In this document: one piece after another, positions 45,186 to 55,190 of the stretch
Numbering within the stretch: the first letter of the stretch is position 1
Layout of the letters: the number at the start of each line of letters is the position of its first letter
Source of the DNA: Bacteroidales bacterium
GTDB taxonomy: Bacteria; Bacteroidota; Bacteroidia; Bacteroidales; VadinHA17
Direction: 5' to 3'
NCBI GenBank assembly: GCA_017999895.1
Contig: JAGNKY010000002.1
Coordinates: 62,001 to 126,000 of the forward strand
DNA length: 64,000 nucleotides
Translations under genes and position numbers: made by a program
Notes under the pieces: model-generated
Told to the model about the DNA's origin: nothing
Seen by the model: only the letters and a program-made list of their open reading frames with translations
Databases searched by the model: none

Positions 45186-47228
45186 ATGAGTGAAGATATC
45201 AATAAAAGAGCTGCCGATAATATCCGCATCCTTGCTATGGCAATGGTTGAAAAGGCTAAGTCGGGTCATCCCGGGGGGGCTATGGGCGGTGCCGATTTTA
45301 TACATATTCTTTTTTCTGAATTCCTGAATTTCGATCCCTCCGATCCTGAATGGATTAACCGCGACAGGTTCTTCCTCGACCCCGGTCACATGTCGCCGAT
45401 GCTCTATTCAGTCCTGACTCTGACAGGCCATTTTTCAATTGAAGATATCAAACAATTCCGCCAATGGGGAAGCCCCACTCCCGGCCATCCCGAACTCGAC
45501 CGGAAAAGAATGATAGAAAATACCTCCGGTCCCCTCGGCCAGGGCCATACTATAGCTGTGGGAGCCGCAATAGCTGAACGATTTCTTACAGCCCGCTTCG
45601 GCGAACTTTTCTCCCATAAAATTTTCACATTTATCTCCGACGGGGGAATTCAGGAAGAGATTTCTCAGGGCGCAGGCCGACTTGCCGGTTTCCTTGGATT
45701 ACATAATCTGATAATGTTCTACGATTCGAATGGCATCCAGCTTTCAACTGAAACAAGCGCAGTCACAAACGAAAACACTGCAATGAAATACAGAGCATGG
45801 GGATGGAACGTGCTGGAGATTGACGGAAACAACCATAGTCAAATCCGGGATGCTCTTAACAAGGCTGTGAATGAAAAAGAAAAACCTACGATCATAATCG
45901 GGAAAACCATAATGGGTAAGGGCCTTGTGGATGCAGAAGGAAAGAGTTTCGAAAGAAAGACGTCAATACATGGAATGCCTGTAAGCGAGGCTGGAGGCTC
46001 GTTCGAGAAATCAGTTATCAATCTCGGCGGGGACCCTGAGAATCCTTTTGCCATCTTCAGCGATGTTCAGGAATATTACAAAAAAGTCCTTGATAGAAAA
46101 CAAAAGGCTGCTGCAGAATGGAAAAAACGCTTTGCTGAGTGGGAGAAGTCCAACCAGGTTCTATGGAAAAAACTCCACGACTTTTATTCCGGTAAAATTC
46201 CTTCAATTGACTTCAGCCAGATAAAACAGAAAGAAGGTGTTTCGACCAGAGTGGCATCATCGGCAGTGCTCGAAGTACTTGCTGAAAAAGTCGAAAATAT
46301 GATAGTTGCTTCAGCCGACCTTTCAAATTCCGATAAAACCGACGGTTTCCTTAAGAAGACAAAACCTTTTATGAAAAATGATTTCTCAGGTTCATTTCTT
46401 CAAATGGGAGTTTCCGAACTGACCATGGCGGCAGTAATGAACGGTATGGCTCTTCACGGCGGGGTGATTCCGGCCTGCGGCACATTTCTGGTATTTTCCG
46501 ATTACATGAAGCCTGCCGTGCGGCTCGCCTGCCTGATGCGCATCCCTGTAATATATATATGGTCGCATGATGCATTCAGGGTGGGTGAAGACGGACCCAC
46601 TCATCAGCCTGTTGAACAGGAAGCACAGTTGCGGCTTATGGAACATCTTAAGAACCATCATGGCGAAAATAGCATGCTGGTACTGAGGCCTGCCGACGCT
46701 GCCGAAACAACTACCGCATGGAAAACAGCTCTCGAAAACAGAAACACTCCTACCGCCCTGCTGCTTTCGCGTCAGAATATCAAAGACATACCTTCTATTT
46801 CAGGAAACAGATATAACGATGCGTTAAATCTCCAAAAAGGAGCTTATATCGTCCATGATTGTGACGGAACACCTGATATTATCCTTGTTGCAAATGGTTC
46901 GGAAGTGTCAACTCTGTTCGAAGGAGCACTTCTTCTTAATAATGACGGCATTAAATACAGAATAATATCCGCCCCTTCCGAAGGTTTGTTCCGCAATCAG
47001 CCCGAAAAATACAGAAAATCAATAATCCCGGATGACATTCCTGTCTTCGGTCTTACTGCAGGATTGCCAGTTACACTACAGGGCTTCGTAAGATCAAAAG
47101 GAAAAATATGGGGACTTGAAACCTTTGGATACTCTGCCCCCTATAAAGTTCTTGATGAAAAATTAGGCTTTACCCCTGAAAATGTTTATTTGCAAGTAAC
47201 AGAATTACTCAAGAAGTTCAGATATTAA
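45186..47228 (+). CDS. tkt: Transketolase, single-chain
   Basis: The 680-residue enzyme has the N-terminal thiamine-diphosphate domain (SGHPGGAMGG near 27; SDGGIQEEIS to DSNG near 150-182 as the metal/cofactor motif), the pyrimidine-binding domain (ACGTFLVFSDYMKPAVRL, EDGPTHQPVEQ near 470) and the C-terminal domain. The SDGG form in place of GDGC is, from memory, usual for Bacteroidota transketolases, and the metal-binding Asp and Asn are kept. It moves two-carbon units between sugars in the pentose phosphate pathway. The gene is alone, without other pentose phosphate genes nearby. Confidence 0.93.
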   Translation: MSEDINKRAADNIRILAMAMVEKAKSGHPGGAMGGADFIHILFSEFLNFDPSDPEWINRDRFFLDPGHMSPMLYSVLTLTGHFSIEDIKQFRQWGSPTPGHPELDRKRMIENTSGPLGQGHTIAVGAAIAERFLTARFGELFSHKIFTFISDGGIQEEISQGAGRLAGFLGLHNLIMFYDSNGIQLSTETSAVTNENTAMKYRAWGWNVLEIDGNNHSQIRDALNKAVNEKEKPTIIIGKTIMGKGLVDAEGKSFERKTSIHGMPVSEAGGSFEKSVINLGGDPENPFAIFSDVQEYYKKVLDRKQKAAAEWKKRFAEWEKSNQVLWKKLHDFYSGKIPSIDFSQIKQKEGVSTRVASSAVLEVLAEKVENMIVASADLSNSDKTDGFLKKTKPFMKNDFSGSFLQMGVSELTMAAVMNGMALHGGVIPACGTFLVFSDYMKPAVRLACLMRIPVIYIWSHDAFRVGEDGPTHQPVEQEAQLRLMEHLKNHHGENSMLVLRPADAAETTTAWKTALENRNTPTALLLSRQNIKDIPSISGNRYNDALNLQKGAYIVHDCDGTPDIILVANGSEVSTLFEGALLLNNDGIKYRIISAPSEGLFRNQPEKYRKSIIPDDIPVFGLTAGLPVTLQGFVRSKGKIWGLETFGYSAPYKVLDEKLGFTPENVYLQVTELLKKFRY

Positions 47229-47280
47229 AATCATAACTGCAATAAGCCCAAATATTAAAGGTTTTTTGTTAAAATATCAA

Positions 47281-47320
47281 TTATATATATTTATATATAT
47301 ATCTATATATTTATATATAT
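47281..47320. repeat. TA-rich low-complexity tract
   Basis: Forty bases consist of TATATA runs broken by TTT or C, between tkt and the HAD phosphatase gene. It may ease DNA melting or reflect slippage. Confidence 0.7.
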
Positions 47321-47389
47321 TGATCTTAAAATAATATATCAAAAAATTGTAACAGACAATTTTGTATCTTGGCACCTTATTTTAGACAA

Positions 47390-47989
47390 ATGCCTTACGA
47401 TATAAAACCTGGAATAAAAGGCTTGATTTTTGACCTTGACGGTACACTTGCAGATTCGATGCCGTATCATTTCGCAAGTTGGAAAAAAGCCAGCGAGCGA
47501 TTCGGAGCGAATATTGACCCTGCATTTCTGCGACTTCATACCGGGAGTCCAAGTTTGTTGATTGCAAATGCTATTATCGAAAACTGCAAACTCGACGGGA
47601 GTGTAAAACCTGAAGATATTGTTAATATCAAGCTGGAAGAGTTTTCAAAGCTCCAGCATCTGATTAAGCCGATTGAACCTGTAGTTGAAATATTAAAAAA
47701 ATATTATGGCATTCTGCCGATGGCAGTTGGTACTGGAGGACACCGTGAGGCGGTGGAACGAACTCTGGAGGTAACAGGCCTTAAAAAATATTTCGATATA
47801 GTTGTTACAGCAAATGATGTTAAAAACTATAAACCTCATCCCGAGACATTTCTGAAATGTGCCGAATTGATGAAGGTAGAGCCGCAGTTTATTGAAGTGT
47901 TCGAAGACGGCGACCTTGGTATTGAAGCTGCCAGACGTGCCGGTATGACAGTAACCGACGTAAGACAATGGTTCCCTGCAACATGGTAA
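47390..47989 (+). CDS. HAD-superfamily phosphatase, beta-phosphoglucomutase-like
   Basis: From the ATG at 47390 the protein has 199 residues (an upstream TTG adds seven unconserved residues). HAD motifs are FDLDGTLADS (nucleophile Asp and acid/base Asp), GTGGHREAVE for motif II, a lysine in NYKPHPETF for motif III and FEDGDLGIEAARRAG for motif IV. The small helical cap after motif I is that of beta-phosphoglucomutase and sugar-phosphate phosphatases. The substrate is probably a small phosphosugar. The region after its stop carries low-complexity repeats and a terminator. Confidence 0.9.
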   Translation: MPYDIKPGIKGLIFDLDGTLADSMPYHFASWKKASERFGANIDPAFLRLHTGSPSLLIANAIIENCKLDGSVKPEDIVNIKLEEFSKLQHLIKPIEPVVEILKKYYGILPMAVGTGGHREAVERTLEVTGLKKYFDIVVTANDVKNYKPHPETFLKCAELMKVEPQFIEVFEDGDLGIEAARRAGMTVTDVRQWFPATW

Positions 47990-48040
47990 AGGACACAGGC
48001 TTTGCAGGACATTACTGGCCGAAGGACAGTGAAGGCCTGG

Positions 48041-48105
48041 CACAGGGCACCTGCCTGCGGTAAAACTCAGGCGAGCAGGCAGGACACAGCGCACAGAGCA
48101 AAGAA
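48041..48105. repeat. Low-complexity GGCACAGGGCAC-type repeat with an inverted repeat
   Basis: The stretch contains degenerate copies of the GCACAGGGCAC/GACACAGCGCACAGAG pattern also found at 9164-9205. It holds a 9-base inverted repeat CCTGCCTGC/GCAGGCAGG (48050-48058 with 48075-48083). It is more GC-rich than its surroundings and looks like a scattered family of intergenic repeats. Confidence 0.6.
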
Positions 48106-48212
48106 CTCAAAGCATATAAAGCAAATCGAAGCCCGGGAATCGGTAGTGCTCAGAATGAAGAGGTTAAAAAGTCAAATAGTTAAAGGTTAGAGTTAATAAA
48201 TATTTAAAACAA

Positions 48213-48251
48213 AACAGGCAGTCAATCTGAAAAAGCGATCGACTGCCTGTT
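48213..48251. terminator. Bidirectional terminator between the HAD gene and the epimerase gene
   Basis: An 11-base stem AACAGGCAGTC/GACTGCCTGTT (48213-48223 with 48241-48251) encloses a 17-base loop, with A-rich sequence on the left and T-rich on the right. It lies between convergent genes and can serve both. Confidence 0.75.
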
Positions 48252-48286
48252 GTTTATCTGCTATTTCGAACCAGCGCAGGCTTATA

Positions 48287-49225
48287 TCAAACGAGAATCT
48301 TCGTTGTTAAGTTAGTAATACTTTTCTGGATTGCTCCGAAGCAATCTCCGTCTTTCGTGAGGTCCTGTTCAACGATCATATATTTCATTCCGGCTGTTTC
48401 CTTTGTCGCAATGATAGCCTTGAAATCTATCAGGCCTTCTCCTACCGGAGCAAAGTCGGTAACTCCCTCGGTTGTATAGAATGGTTCTTGTTTTGTGTAC
48501 ATATCCTTAAGGTGGAAAAGTTCAAACCTGCCAGGATATTTATTGATTATATCAACGGGGTTATAGCCAGCTTTTGTAACCCAGAATACATCAATTTCCA
48601 TAGTTACAAGTTCTTTATCGAGCTCAGCAAGCATAACATCAAAATAAGGTATTTTACCCTCGACATTTGCAAACTCGAAATTATGATTATGATATCCAAA
48701 CCTTATTCCATATTCTTTCATTATCTGTCCCACCTGGTTCCAGTCGGCTGCCATCTTCTGATAGCTTGCGATAGTCGTTCTTGCTTCCGGTACTATCCAT
48801 GGCTGAATACAGTATTTTACACCAAGCTTTGCATGATCTTCTGCCATTTTCCTTGCATTTTCAAGTGTAATTCCCTGGGCTTCAACCTGAGTATGACTGC
48901 TTAGTATCTCCATTCCAAGATCTTCGACAAGCTTTTTAAATTCGGGGGGTTCGTATCCGTAAAACTTGCCGTTCTCATAACCTGCTAGCTCAACATATTT
49001 GTAACCTGCATCGGAAACCTTCTTGAGAGAACCTGGTACATCTTTGAAAATCTCATCCCTTATTGTATAAAGCTGGAGGCCAATACCGAAGCTTTTCGGA
49101 TCAACAACTCCTTTTTTGGCTTTAGTACCGGTACTCTTGCATGCCTGTTGAGAAAACAAAAGTGCTCCTGCAGCACCTGCAAAAGAGAGCTTTATAAAAT
49201 CTCTTCTTGAATGTCTTTCTTTCAT
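48287..49225 (-). CDS. Exported sugar phosphate isomerase/epimerase
   Basis: The 312-residue protein has a twin-arginine-type signal (SRRDFIKLSF, residues 5-14) followed by a Cys in QQACKS, so it may also be lipidated. The mature part is an AP-endonuclease-2-like TIM barrel: GLQLYTIRDE opens the barrel, and ELAGYENG, YHNHNFEF (metal-binding His and Glu), EIDVFWVTKAG, LFHLKDMY and VGEGLIDFKA follow in family order. It is related in type to the gene at 1-960. The substrate is unknown. The gene is monocistronic, with a terminator downstream. Confidence 0.9.
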   Translation of the reverse strand: MKERHSRRDFIKLSFAGAAGALLFSQQACKSTGTKAKKGVVDPKSFGIGLQLYTIRDEIFKDVPGSLKKVSDAGYKYVELAGYENGKFYGYEPPEFKKLVEDLGMEILSSHTQVEAQGITLENARKMAEDHAKLGVKYCIQPWIVPEARTTIASYQKMAADWNQVGQIMKEYGIRFGYHNHNFEFANVEGKIPYFDVMLAELDKELVTMEIDVFWVTKAGYNPVDIINKYPGRFELFHLKDMYTKQEPFYTTEGVTDFAPVGEGLIDFKAIIATKETAGMKYMIVEQDLTKDGDCFGAIQKSITNLTTKILV

Positions 49226-49526
49226 AACTTTTAATTTTTTATTATTTAAATAACTTACTATTAATTTATTAATCTAATATATGATTGCTCATATTTAAAG
49301 CAAATGTCTATATATGATTGCAAAATTAAAAATTACTATGCTAAATCACGAATAAAAATAAAACAAAATATAAAATAAAAAAATTATCTCATTAAAAATC
49401 CAATACAATAAATATAAATATGTTATCCATTAAAATAAGAATAATTATAAATGAATAAATATCAACATTGCTTATTTTCAATTCTCAAAATATTATCTTT
49501 GCTAAAACTTATAAAAGAAATTCATC
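49226..49526. other. AT-rich divergent promoter region
   Basis: This 301-base gap between divergent genes is almost entirely A and T. It contains a minus-strand TAATTTTG (49321-49328) about 96 bases before the epimerase start and a plus-strand TATCTTTG before the FKBP gene. No coding potential was seen. Confidence 0.5.
49494..49501 (+). promoter_or_regulatory. Candidate -7 element for the FKBP isomerase gene
   Basis: TATCTTTG matches TAnnTTTG and lies 25 bases before the ATG at 49527. A TTG 23 bases upstream is slightly too far for the usual -33 spacing. Confidence 0.5.
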
Positions 49527-50246
49527 ATGAAAATCAAACAATTACTTATTTTACTTGCAGTATCGGCAGTTTTCCTTTCTTCATGCGGGGAAAAAGCTAT
49601 TACAGGCACTCGGCTTAAAACTTATGAAGATACTATTTCTTATGCATTTGGAATCAATATTTACTACTCGCTCATAAGCGACAGTATAATCTTGAATCCC
49701 AGTGCAATAGCAAGGGCTATGTATGATGCTTCTAATAATAAACAATTTATGGATGATAATATTGCCCGAACTTATATTTTGGCTTATCTAAATAAGATAG
49801 AAGAAGAACGTACTTCAAAGCAAGAAGAAATTAATAAGAAAATATATAAACAAAATATTTTCAGCGGCGACTCATTTCTTCAGGCAAACAGAGCCAAAGA
49901 GGGTGTGGTTATTACTGAAAGCGGATTACAATATAAAATTATTAAGCTTGGATCAGGTCCAAAACCTGATGAAAATGATATAGTAAAAGTACATTATAAA
50001 GGAACATTCATTAACGGCAAGGTGTTTGATTCTTCTTATGACAGGGGTACGCCGGTTGAGTTTCAACTTAACAAAGTAATAAAGGGATGGGCGGAAGCTC
50101 TCCCATTAATGCCCGAAGGCTCAAAATTTATTATTTATGTACCTGAAAGTCTTGCTTATGGAGCGGCAGGAGTCGGTTCAGTAATAGAACCTTATACCAC
50201 TCTTATTTTTGAAGTTGAGTTACTTCAGGTTATAAAACAAGACTAA
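49527..50246 (+). CDS. FKBP-type peptidyl-prolyl isomerase lipoprotein
   Basis: The 239-residue protein has a lipoprotein signal (lipobox LSSC, Cys20), a charged helical N-terminal FKBP_N-like dimerisation part (about 30-125) and a C-terminal FKBP domain (about 130-237) with VKVHYKGTFINGKVFDSSYD and PEGSKFIIYVPESLAYG. It speeds proline isomerisation during folding of exported proteins, probably in the periplasm. It is followed 43 bases later by a DUF3127 gene on the same strand. Confidence 0.93.
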   Translation: MKIKQLLILLAVSAVFLSSCGEKAITGTRLKTYEDTISYAFGINIYYSLISDSIILNPSAIARAMYDASNNKQFMDDNIARTYILAYLNKIEEERTSKQEEINKKIYKQNIFSGDSFLQANRAKEGVVITESGLQYKIIKLGSGPKPDENDIVKVHYKGTFINGKVFDSSYDRGTPVEFQLNKVIKGWAEALPLMPEGSKFIIYVPESLAYGAAGVGSVIEPYTTLIFEVELLQVIKQD

Positions 50247-50289
50247 CACGCATTACCGTAAAAATAATCGGTATAATATCATATAAATT

Positions 50290-50667
50290 ATGGCATTTGA
50301 GTTGACCGGAAAAGTAGTAAATGTATTTCCTGTTGTCAAATTAAGTGACAAATTCAGAAAACGCGAGTTTGTAATAGAAAAGAAAGAAACCGGAGGAGAT
50401 AATGTATATATTGATTATGTGAAATTTCAGCTTGTGCAGGAAAAATGCGAACTAATTGACGACTCATTTTTGAATGAAGATGTTAGAGTATGGTTTAGCA
50501 TAAAAGGTAACCGATGGGAAAAAGACGGAAAGGTGAATTACTTCACGAACCTCGATGCCTGGAAAATCGAGAAAATTACAGGTACGAAAGAAATAAATAA
50601 AAATGAGGAGTTACCTCCTGAAAATCTTCCTCAGGAACCGGAAGAATACAACGATCTGCCTTTTTGA
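50290..50667 (+). CDS. DUF3127 protein (OB-fold-like)
   Basis: The 125-residue protein matches DUF3127, a family common in Bacteroidota: FELTGKVVNVFPVVKL, KREFVIEKKE, VKFQLVQEKCELID and VWFSIKGNRWEKDG are its core strands, followed by an acidic Pro-rich tail ending NDLPF. That tail resembles the DDDIPF ends of single-stranded DNA-binding proteins, which fits an OB fold, but DNA binding is inferred only. Confidence 0.88.
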   Translation: MAFELTGKVVNVFPVVKLSDKFRKREFVIEKKETGGDNVYIDYVKFQLVQEKCELIDDSFLNEDVRVWFSIKGNRWEKDGKVNYFTNLDAWKIEKITGTKEINKNEELPPENLPQEPEEYNDLPF

Positions 50668-50788
50668 TTCTCTAATTGCAATAATTTGTTCCTCTGACTA
50701 TATGTGCTGATATTTCTTGTAAACTTTAAAAGCATCAGATTAAGTAATGTGAGAATTACATTTTATTAGTATCATATTACCAATAAAC

Positions 50789-50796
50789 TATATTTG
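50789..50796 (+). promoter_or_regulatory. Candidate -7 element of purL
   Basis: TATATTTG matches TAnnTTTG, 18 bases before the ATG at 50815. It overlaps the alternative TTG start at 50794, which argues for the ATG as the true start. Confidence 0.45.
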
Positions 50797-50814
50797 TTCT
50801 CTTCTTTTGATTAT

Positions 50815-53800
50815 ATGATTATATTCTTTAAAGCAGAAAATAACAGAATATATGCAGTGGAGTCGGTAAGAAGGCTGAGTAAAACGGATACCGACAAACT
50901 TGTATGGCTTTTCGGTAAAGCTGAAATGTTGACTGCCAGCTCGCTGGAAGGTTTATATTTAGGACCTCGCAAGGAGATGGTAACTCCATGGAGCACTAAT
51001 GCCGTAGAAATCACATGTAATATGGGCATAAAGGGAATTAAACGTATCGAAGAATTTATCCCTTCAGAAAAGGAAAATCCTATTTATGATCTAATGCTTC
51101 AGACAGTTTATAAAGGGCTTGACCAGAATCTATTTAAAACCGGAAGAAAACCCGAACCTATATTATATATAGATGATATACGTAAATATAATTTAAAAGA
51201 AGGACTTGCTCTTAGCGAAAATGAAATCATTTATCTTGAAGAGCTCTCGAAACTATTAAAAAGAAAGCTTACCGACAGTGAAATATTTGGTTTCTCACAG
51301 GTAAACTCGGAACATTGCCGCCATAAAATATTCAACGGTATATTTATTATAGATGGGGAAGAGATGGATTCAACGCTTTTTCAGATGATAAAAAATACAA
51401 CTCATCTGAATAAGAATTTTGTCGTTTCTGCCTACAAAGACAACTGTGCTTTCTTGAAAGGGCCTGTAATTGAACAATTTGCCCCTGCTTCACAGGATAA
51501 AGCCAAATATTTTGTAGTAAAATCTTTTGAATCTGTTCTATCTCTTAAAGCCGAGACTCATAATTTCCCGACTACCGTTGAACCCTTCAATGGAGCTTCA
51601 ACAGGCACAGGAGGAGAAATAAGAGACCGTATGGCTGGAGGCAAAGGGTCTTTCCCTTTTGCCGGTACTGCAGTATATATGACATCCTACCCACGACCTG
51701 ACGGTGGAAGGCAATGGGAAAAAAAGATTCCACCAAGGAAATGGCTGTATCAGACTCCGGAAGATATCCTGATTAAAGCTTCGAATGGTGCCAGCGATTT
51801 CGGAAATAAATTCGGTCAGCCACTAATATGTGGTTCCCTTCTTACATTCGAGCATTCGGAAAACGAAAAAATATACGGTTACGATAAAGTAATTATGCTT
51901 GCCGGTGGGATAGGAACAGGTAAAGAAAATTACTGTTTAAAATCAATACCTGAGAAGGGAGACCTTCTCATTTTGCTGGGGGGCGACAATTACAGGATAG
52001 GCATTGGCGGCGGAGCAGTCTCTTCGGTCAATACTGGTGAATACCGAAGCTCTATAGAACTTAATGCTGTCCAGAGGGCTAATCCTGAGATGCAGAAAAG
52101 AGTATATAATGCCACGAGAGCACTGAGCGAATCGGATCATAATCCTGTAATTTCAATTCATGATCATGGAGCAGGCGGCCATCTCAACTGCATTTCCGAA
52201 CTCGTGGAAGCAACAGGCGGTAAGGTTGACATAAGTAAACTGCCGATAGGCGACCCTACCCTATCGTCGAAAGAAATACTCGGAAATGAATCACAGGAAA
52301 GAATGGGATTAGTACTTAGAAAAAAAGATGCATCAACCCTTGAAAAAATTGCTTCACGTGAAAGAGCTCCTTTCTATATCATAGGTGAAGTAACAGGAGA
52401 CAATCGTCTGATATTTTATAATTCGAAAACTGGTGAAAAACCTTTTGACCTGAGCCTTGATGCACTTTTCGGTAACCCTCCCCGTACTGTCATAAATGAC
52501 ACAAGAACAAAAATGCCATTCAGAAAATTAAAATATAATGCTCAAAAAGTTTATGAATATCTTAAAGCAGTTTTGCAGCTGGAGGAGGTTGCCTGCAAAG
52601 ATTGGCTAACAAATAAAGTTGACAGATCGGTTACCGGAAGAATAGCCAGACAGCAATGTGTTGGGCCGCTTCAACTCCCTCTTAGTAACCTTGGTGCTAT
52701 AGCTCTCGATTACAAGGGTAAATGCGGAATGGCCATATCCATCGGCCATGCACCCGCAGCAGGACTAATAAGTCCATCTTCAGGCTCGATCCTTTCAATC
52801 GCCGAAGCTCTTACAAATATTATCTGGGCGCCTCTCAAGAACGGCCTTAAAAGCATTTCACTTTCGGCAAACTGGATGTGGCCATGTAAAAATAAAGGTG
52901 AGGACGCAAGACTTTACGACGCTGTAAAAGCTGCCAGTGATTTTGCTATCGAACTTGGGATAAATATTCCAACTGGAAAAGATTCACTTTCAATGACGCA
53001 AAAGTATCCTGACCTGACTGTCTATTCACCAGGAACAGTAATTATATCTGCAGCCGGAGAGGTGACCGATATCCGGAAAATAATCACACCTGTAATAGTA
53101 CCTGAATCATATACAAGCCTTATTTATCTCGATATGAGTAAAGACAATCTGAAATTAGGTGGAAGTTGTCTGGCTCAGGTTTTGAATCTTATTGGAAATG
53201 AAACTCCTGTAGTTATAGATCCGGCATATTTCAGAGAAGTTTTTAATATCGTACAGGAACTCATTAAATCGGATAAAATACTCTCGGGCCACGATATCTC
53301 GGCAGGAGGGATAATTACAACTCTTCTCGAAATGTGTTTTGCCAGCACAAATGGAGGCTTATCTCTTGACCTGACCGCATTAGGAGAAAAAGATACTGTG
53401 AAGCTCCTTTTCAGCCAGAATCCGGGAATAATAATACAGGTTAAAAACGAAATCGAAGTTGCTGAATTATTGAACGAACATGGAATATCATACTATTCTA
53501 TCGGGCATCCGATCTTTGAAAGAATAATTACCATAGTAAATCATGACCGGAAATATGAATTCGATATCGACACTATGCGTGATATCTGGTTCAAATCATC
53601 ATATCTGCTCGACCGCCGACAATGTAGAAACGAAACTGCGCTTGAGAGATATAAAAATTATATGAACCACTCTTTGAATTTTCGTATGAACGATTTTCAA
53701 GGAACATTCAAATCTCTCGGCATAACACATTCAAGAAGAAAAAGAAGCGGCATCAGAGCTGCGATAATAAGAGAGAAAGGTATCAACGGCGACCGTGAGA

Positions 53801-54504
53801 TGGCTTATGCTTTATGGCTTGCAGGGTTTGATGTAAAAGATGTTCACATGACCGATCTTGTTTCAGGCATGGAAACACTTGACGACGTAAATATGATTGT
53901 CTTCGTGGGTGGATTCTCGAATTCAGATGTACTGGGCCCTGCAAAAGGATGGGCTGGAGCTTTCAGATATAATGAAAAGGCACGGAAAACACTCGAGAAT
54001 TATTACAAAAGAGACGATACACTATCTCTTGGCGTTTGTAACGGATGTCAGTTAATGGCTGAACTTGGTTTAATTTATCCCGAACATAAAAGAATGCCAA
54101 TACTTATGCCAAATATTTCGCATAAATTCGAATCTGCTTTCCTTAATGTAACAATACCTGAAAATAATTCTGTAATGCTTGGAAATCTCTCAGGAATGGA
54201 ACTTGGAATCTGGGTGGCTCATGGAGAGGGACGTTTTAGCTTTCCTTTCGAAGAGAACAGGTATAATATTGTGATGAAATACAGCAAACATACCTATCCA
54301 GCTAATCCCAACGGTTCCGATTATGATGTGGCTGGCATTGCATCGGACGACGGTCGGCATCTTGCTATGATGCCTCACCTTGAAAGATCTTTTTTACCAT
54401 GGCAATGCGGTTATTATCCGCCTGAAAGAAAAAACGACGAAGCCACTCCATGGCTAAAGGCTTTCGTCAATGCCAGAAAGTGGATCGAAGCAATAAAATT
54501 GTGA
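50815..54504 (+). CDS. purL: Phosphoribosylformylglycinamidine synthase, large single-chain form
   Basis: From the ATG at 50815 the enzyme has 1229 residues; a TTG 21 bases upstream lies within the likely promoter. The layout is that of long PurL: an N-terminal PurS-like part, two ATP-binding AIRS-like halves (SQVNSEHCRHKIF near 168, KAETHNFPTTVEPFNGASTG near 253, GHDISAGG near 829) and a C-terminal class I glutaminase (GVCNGCQLM with nucleophile Cys near 1081; a His/Glu pair near the end). It makes FGAM in purine synthesis. It is alone here, not in a pur operon. Confidence 0.96.
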   Translation: MIIFFKAENNRIYAVESVRRLSKTDTDKLVWLFGKAEMLTASSLEGLYLGPRKEMVTPWSTNAVEITCNMGIKGIKRIEEFIPSEKENPIYDLMLQTVYKGLDQNLFKTGRKPEPILYIDDIRKYNLKEGLALSENEIIYLEELSKLLKRKLTDSEIFGFSQVNSEHCRHKIFNGIFIIDGEEMDSTLFQMIKNTTHLNKNFVVSAYKDNCAFLKGPVIEQFAPASQDKAKYFVVKSFESVLSLKAETHNFPTTVEPFNGASTGTGGEIRDRMAGGKGSFPFAGTAVYMTSYPRPDGGRQWEKKIPPRKWLYQTPEDILIKASNGASDFGNKFGQPLICGSLLTFEHSENEKIYGYDKVIMLAGGIGTGKENYCLKSIPEKGDLLILLGGDNYRIGIGGGAVSSVNTGEYRSSIELNAVQRANPEMQKRVYNATRALSESDHNPVISIHDHGAGGHLNCISELVEATGGKVDISKLPIGDPTLSSKEILGNESQERMGLVLRKKDASTLEKIASRERAPFYIIGEVTGDNRLIFYNSKTGEKPFDLSLDALFGNPPRTVINDTRTKMPFRKLKYNAQKVYEYLKAVLQLEEVACKDWLTNKVDRSVTGRIARQQCVGPLQLPLSNLGAIALDYKGKCGMAISIGHAPAAGLISPSSGSILSIAEALTNIIWAPLKNGLKSISLSANWMWPCKNKGEDARLYDAVKAASDFAIELGINIPTGKDSLSMTQKYPDLTVYSPGTVIISAAGEVTDIRKIITPVIVPESYTSLIYLDMSKDNLKLGGSCLAQVLNLIGNETPVVIDPAYFREVFNIVQELIKSDKILSGHDISAGGIITTLLEMCFASTNGGLSLDLTALGEKDTVKLLFSQNPGIIIQVKNEIEVAELLNEHGISYYSIGHPIFERIITIVNHDRKYEFDIDTMRDIWFKSSYLLDRRQCRNETALERYKNYMNHSLNFRMNDFQGTFKSLGITHSRRKRSGIRAAIIREKGINGDREMAYALWLAGFDVKDVHMTDLVSGMETLDDVNMIVFVGGFSNSDVLGPAKGWAGAFRYNEKARKTLENYYKRDDTLSLGVCNGCQLMAELGLIYPEHKRMPILMPNISHKFESAFLNVTIPENNSVMLGNLSGMELGIWVAHGEGRFSFPFEENRYNIVMKYSKHTYPANPNGSDYDVAGIASDDGRHLAMMPHLERSFLPWQCGYYPPERKNDEATPWLKAFVNARKWIEAIKL

Positions 54505-54514
54505 TTTTTAAAAA

Positions 54515-55063
54515 TTATCTTGTCTTAGGCTCAAGAAATACAGACATAATCATAGTGCCTTGCGCAGCAGAACTCAGATCTATTGTATTTTCACTGCTTA
54601 TTATTTTTTCGCTTATTACCTGAATGGTATGTTCACCCGGCGTTTGAATATAGAAAGATCCCATGTATGAATCTGCTCTGAAATATGATTTATCATAATT
54701 CTGAACGTTCTTTATAATCTTATTACCAATAGGTTTGGCTTCCAGCCTTTCATCATTATTCAAATCAATTTTCACCGTATTTATATAACCAAGGTTCATC
54801 GTATCGCGTGTTAAGCTTGAAAGCCATACATTATACCTGCCAGGTTTTGAAACAACGAAATTCCATTCGGCAGTATTAAGTGACGGATCTTTGCTATTTT
54901 GATAAAGTACAGCTTTTTCAAGTGAAAGAGATATAGTGCCATCCTCTTTCTGGACAATTTTATCCGATTTACCTCCAGCACCTGACTTATCACTTCCCGA
55001 TTTAACACAAGACCCTGAAATTAAAAGAACAAACATTACAATTATTACAGCTCCCCGCTTCAT
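54515..55063 (-). CDS. Lipoprotein of unknown function, carbohydrate-binding-like
   Basis: The 182-residue product has a lipoprotein signal (lipobox ISGSC, Cys19) and a Ser/Gly/Lys linker. The remaining 145 residues form a beta-sandwich-like pattern (WNFVVSKPGRYNVWLS, then GSFYIQTPGEHTIQV), recalling CBM6/galactose-binding-like domains. No catalytic residues are visible. It is convergent with purL with only 10 bases between the stops. Confidence 0.7.
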   Translation of the reverse strand: MKRGAVIIVMFVLLISGSCVKSGSDKSGAGGKSDKIVQKEDGTISLSLEKAVLYQNSKDPSLNTAEWNFVVSKPGRYNVWLSSLTRDTMNLGYINTVKIDLNNDERLEAKPIGNKIIKNVQNYDKSYFRADSYMGSFYIQTPGEHTIQVISEKIISSENTIDLSSAAQGTMIMSVFLEPKTR

Positions 55064-55190
55064 ATAAAAATTCTATCTTTAAGCTTAATTAATTAACTAT
55101 TATCTTCCCTATTTAACGACAAAATAAGTTAAAATATTTCAATAAATCAATAAAGAAATTTCTTAATGAAAAAGAATTTATTACTTATTA

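Noticed and set aside
45600..45740. SDGG in place of GDGC in transketolase as a sign of lost activity
   Set aside because: The metal-binding Asp and Asn are kept, and I recall this form as normal in Bacteroidota transketolases.
48002..48190. 62-codon frame after the HAD phosphatase
   Set aside because: It lies within low-complexity repeat sequence, and its product is repetitive and without family features.
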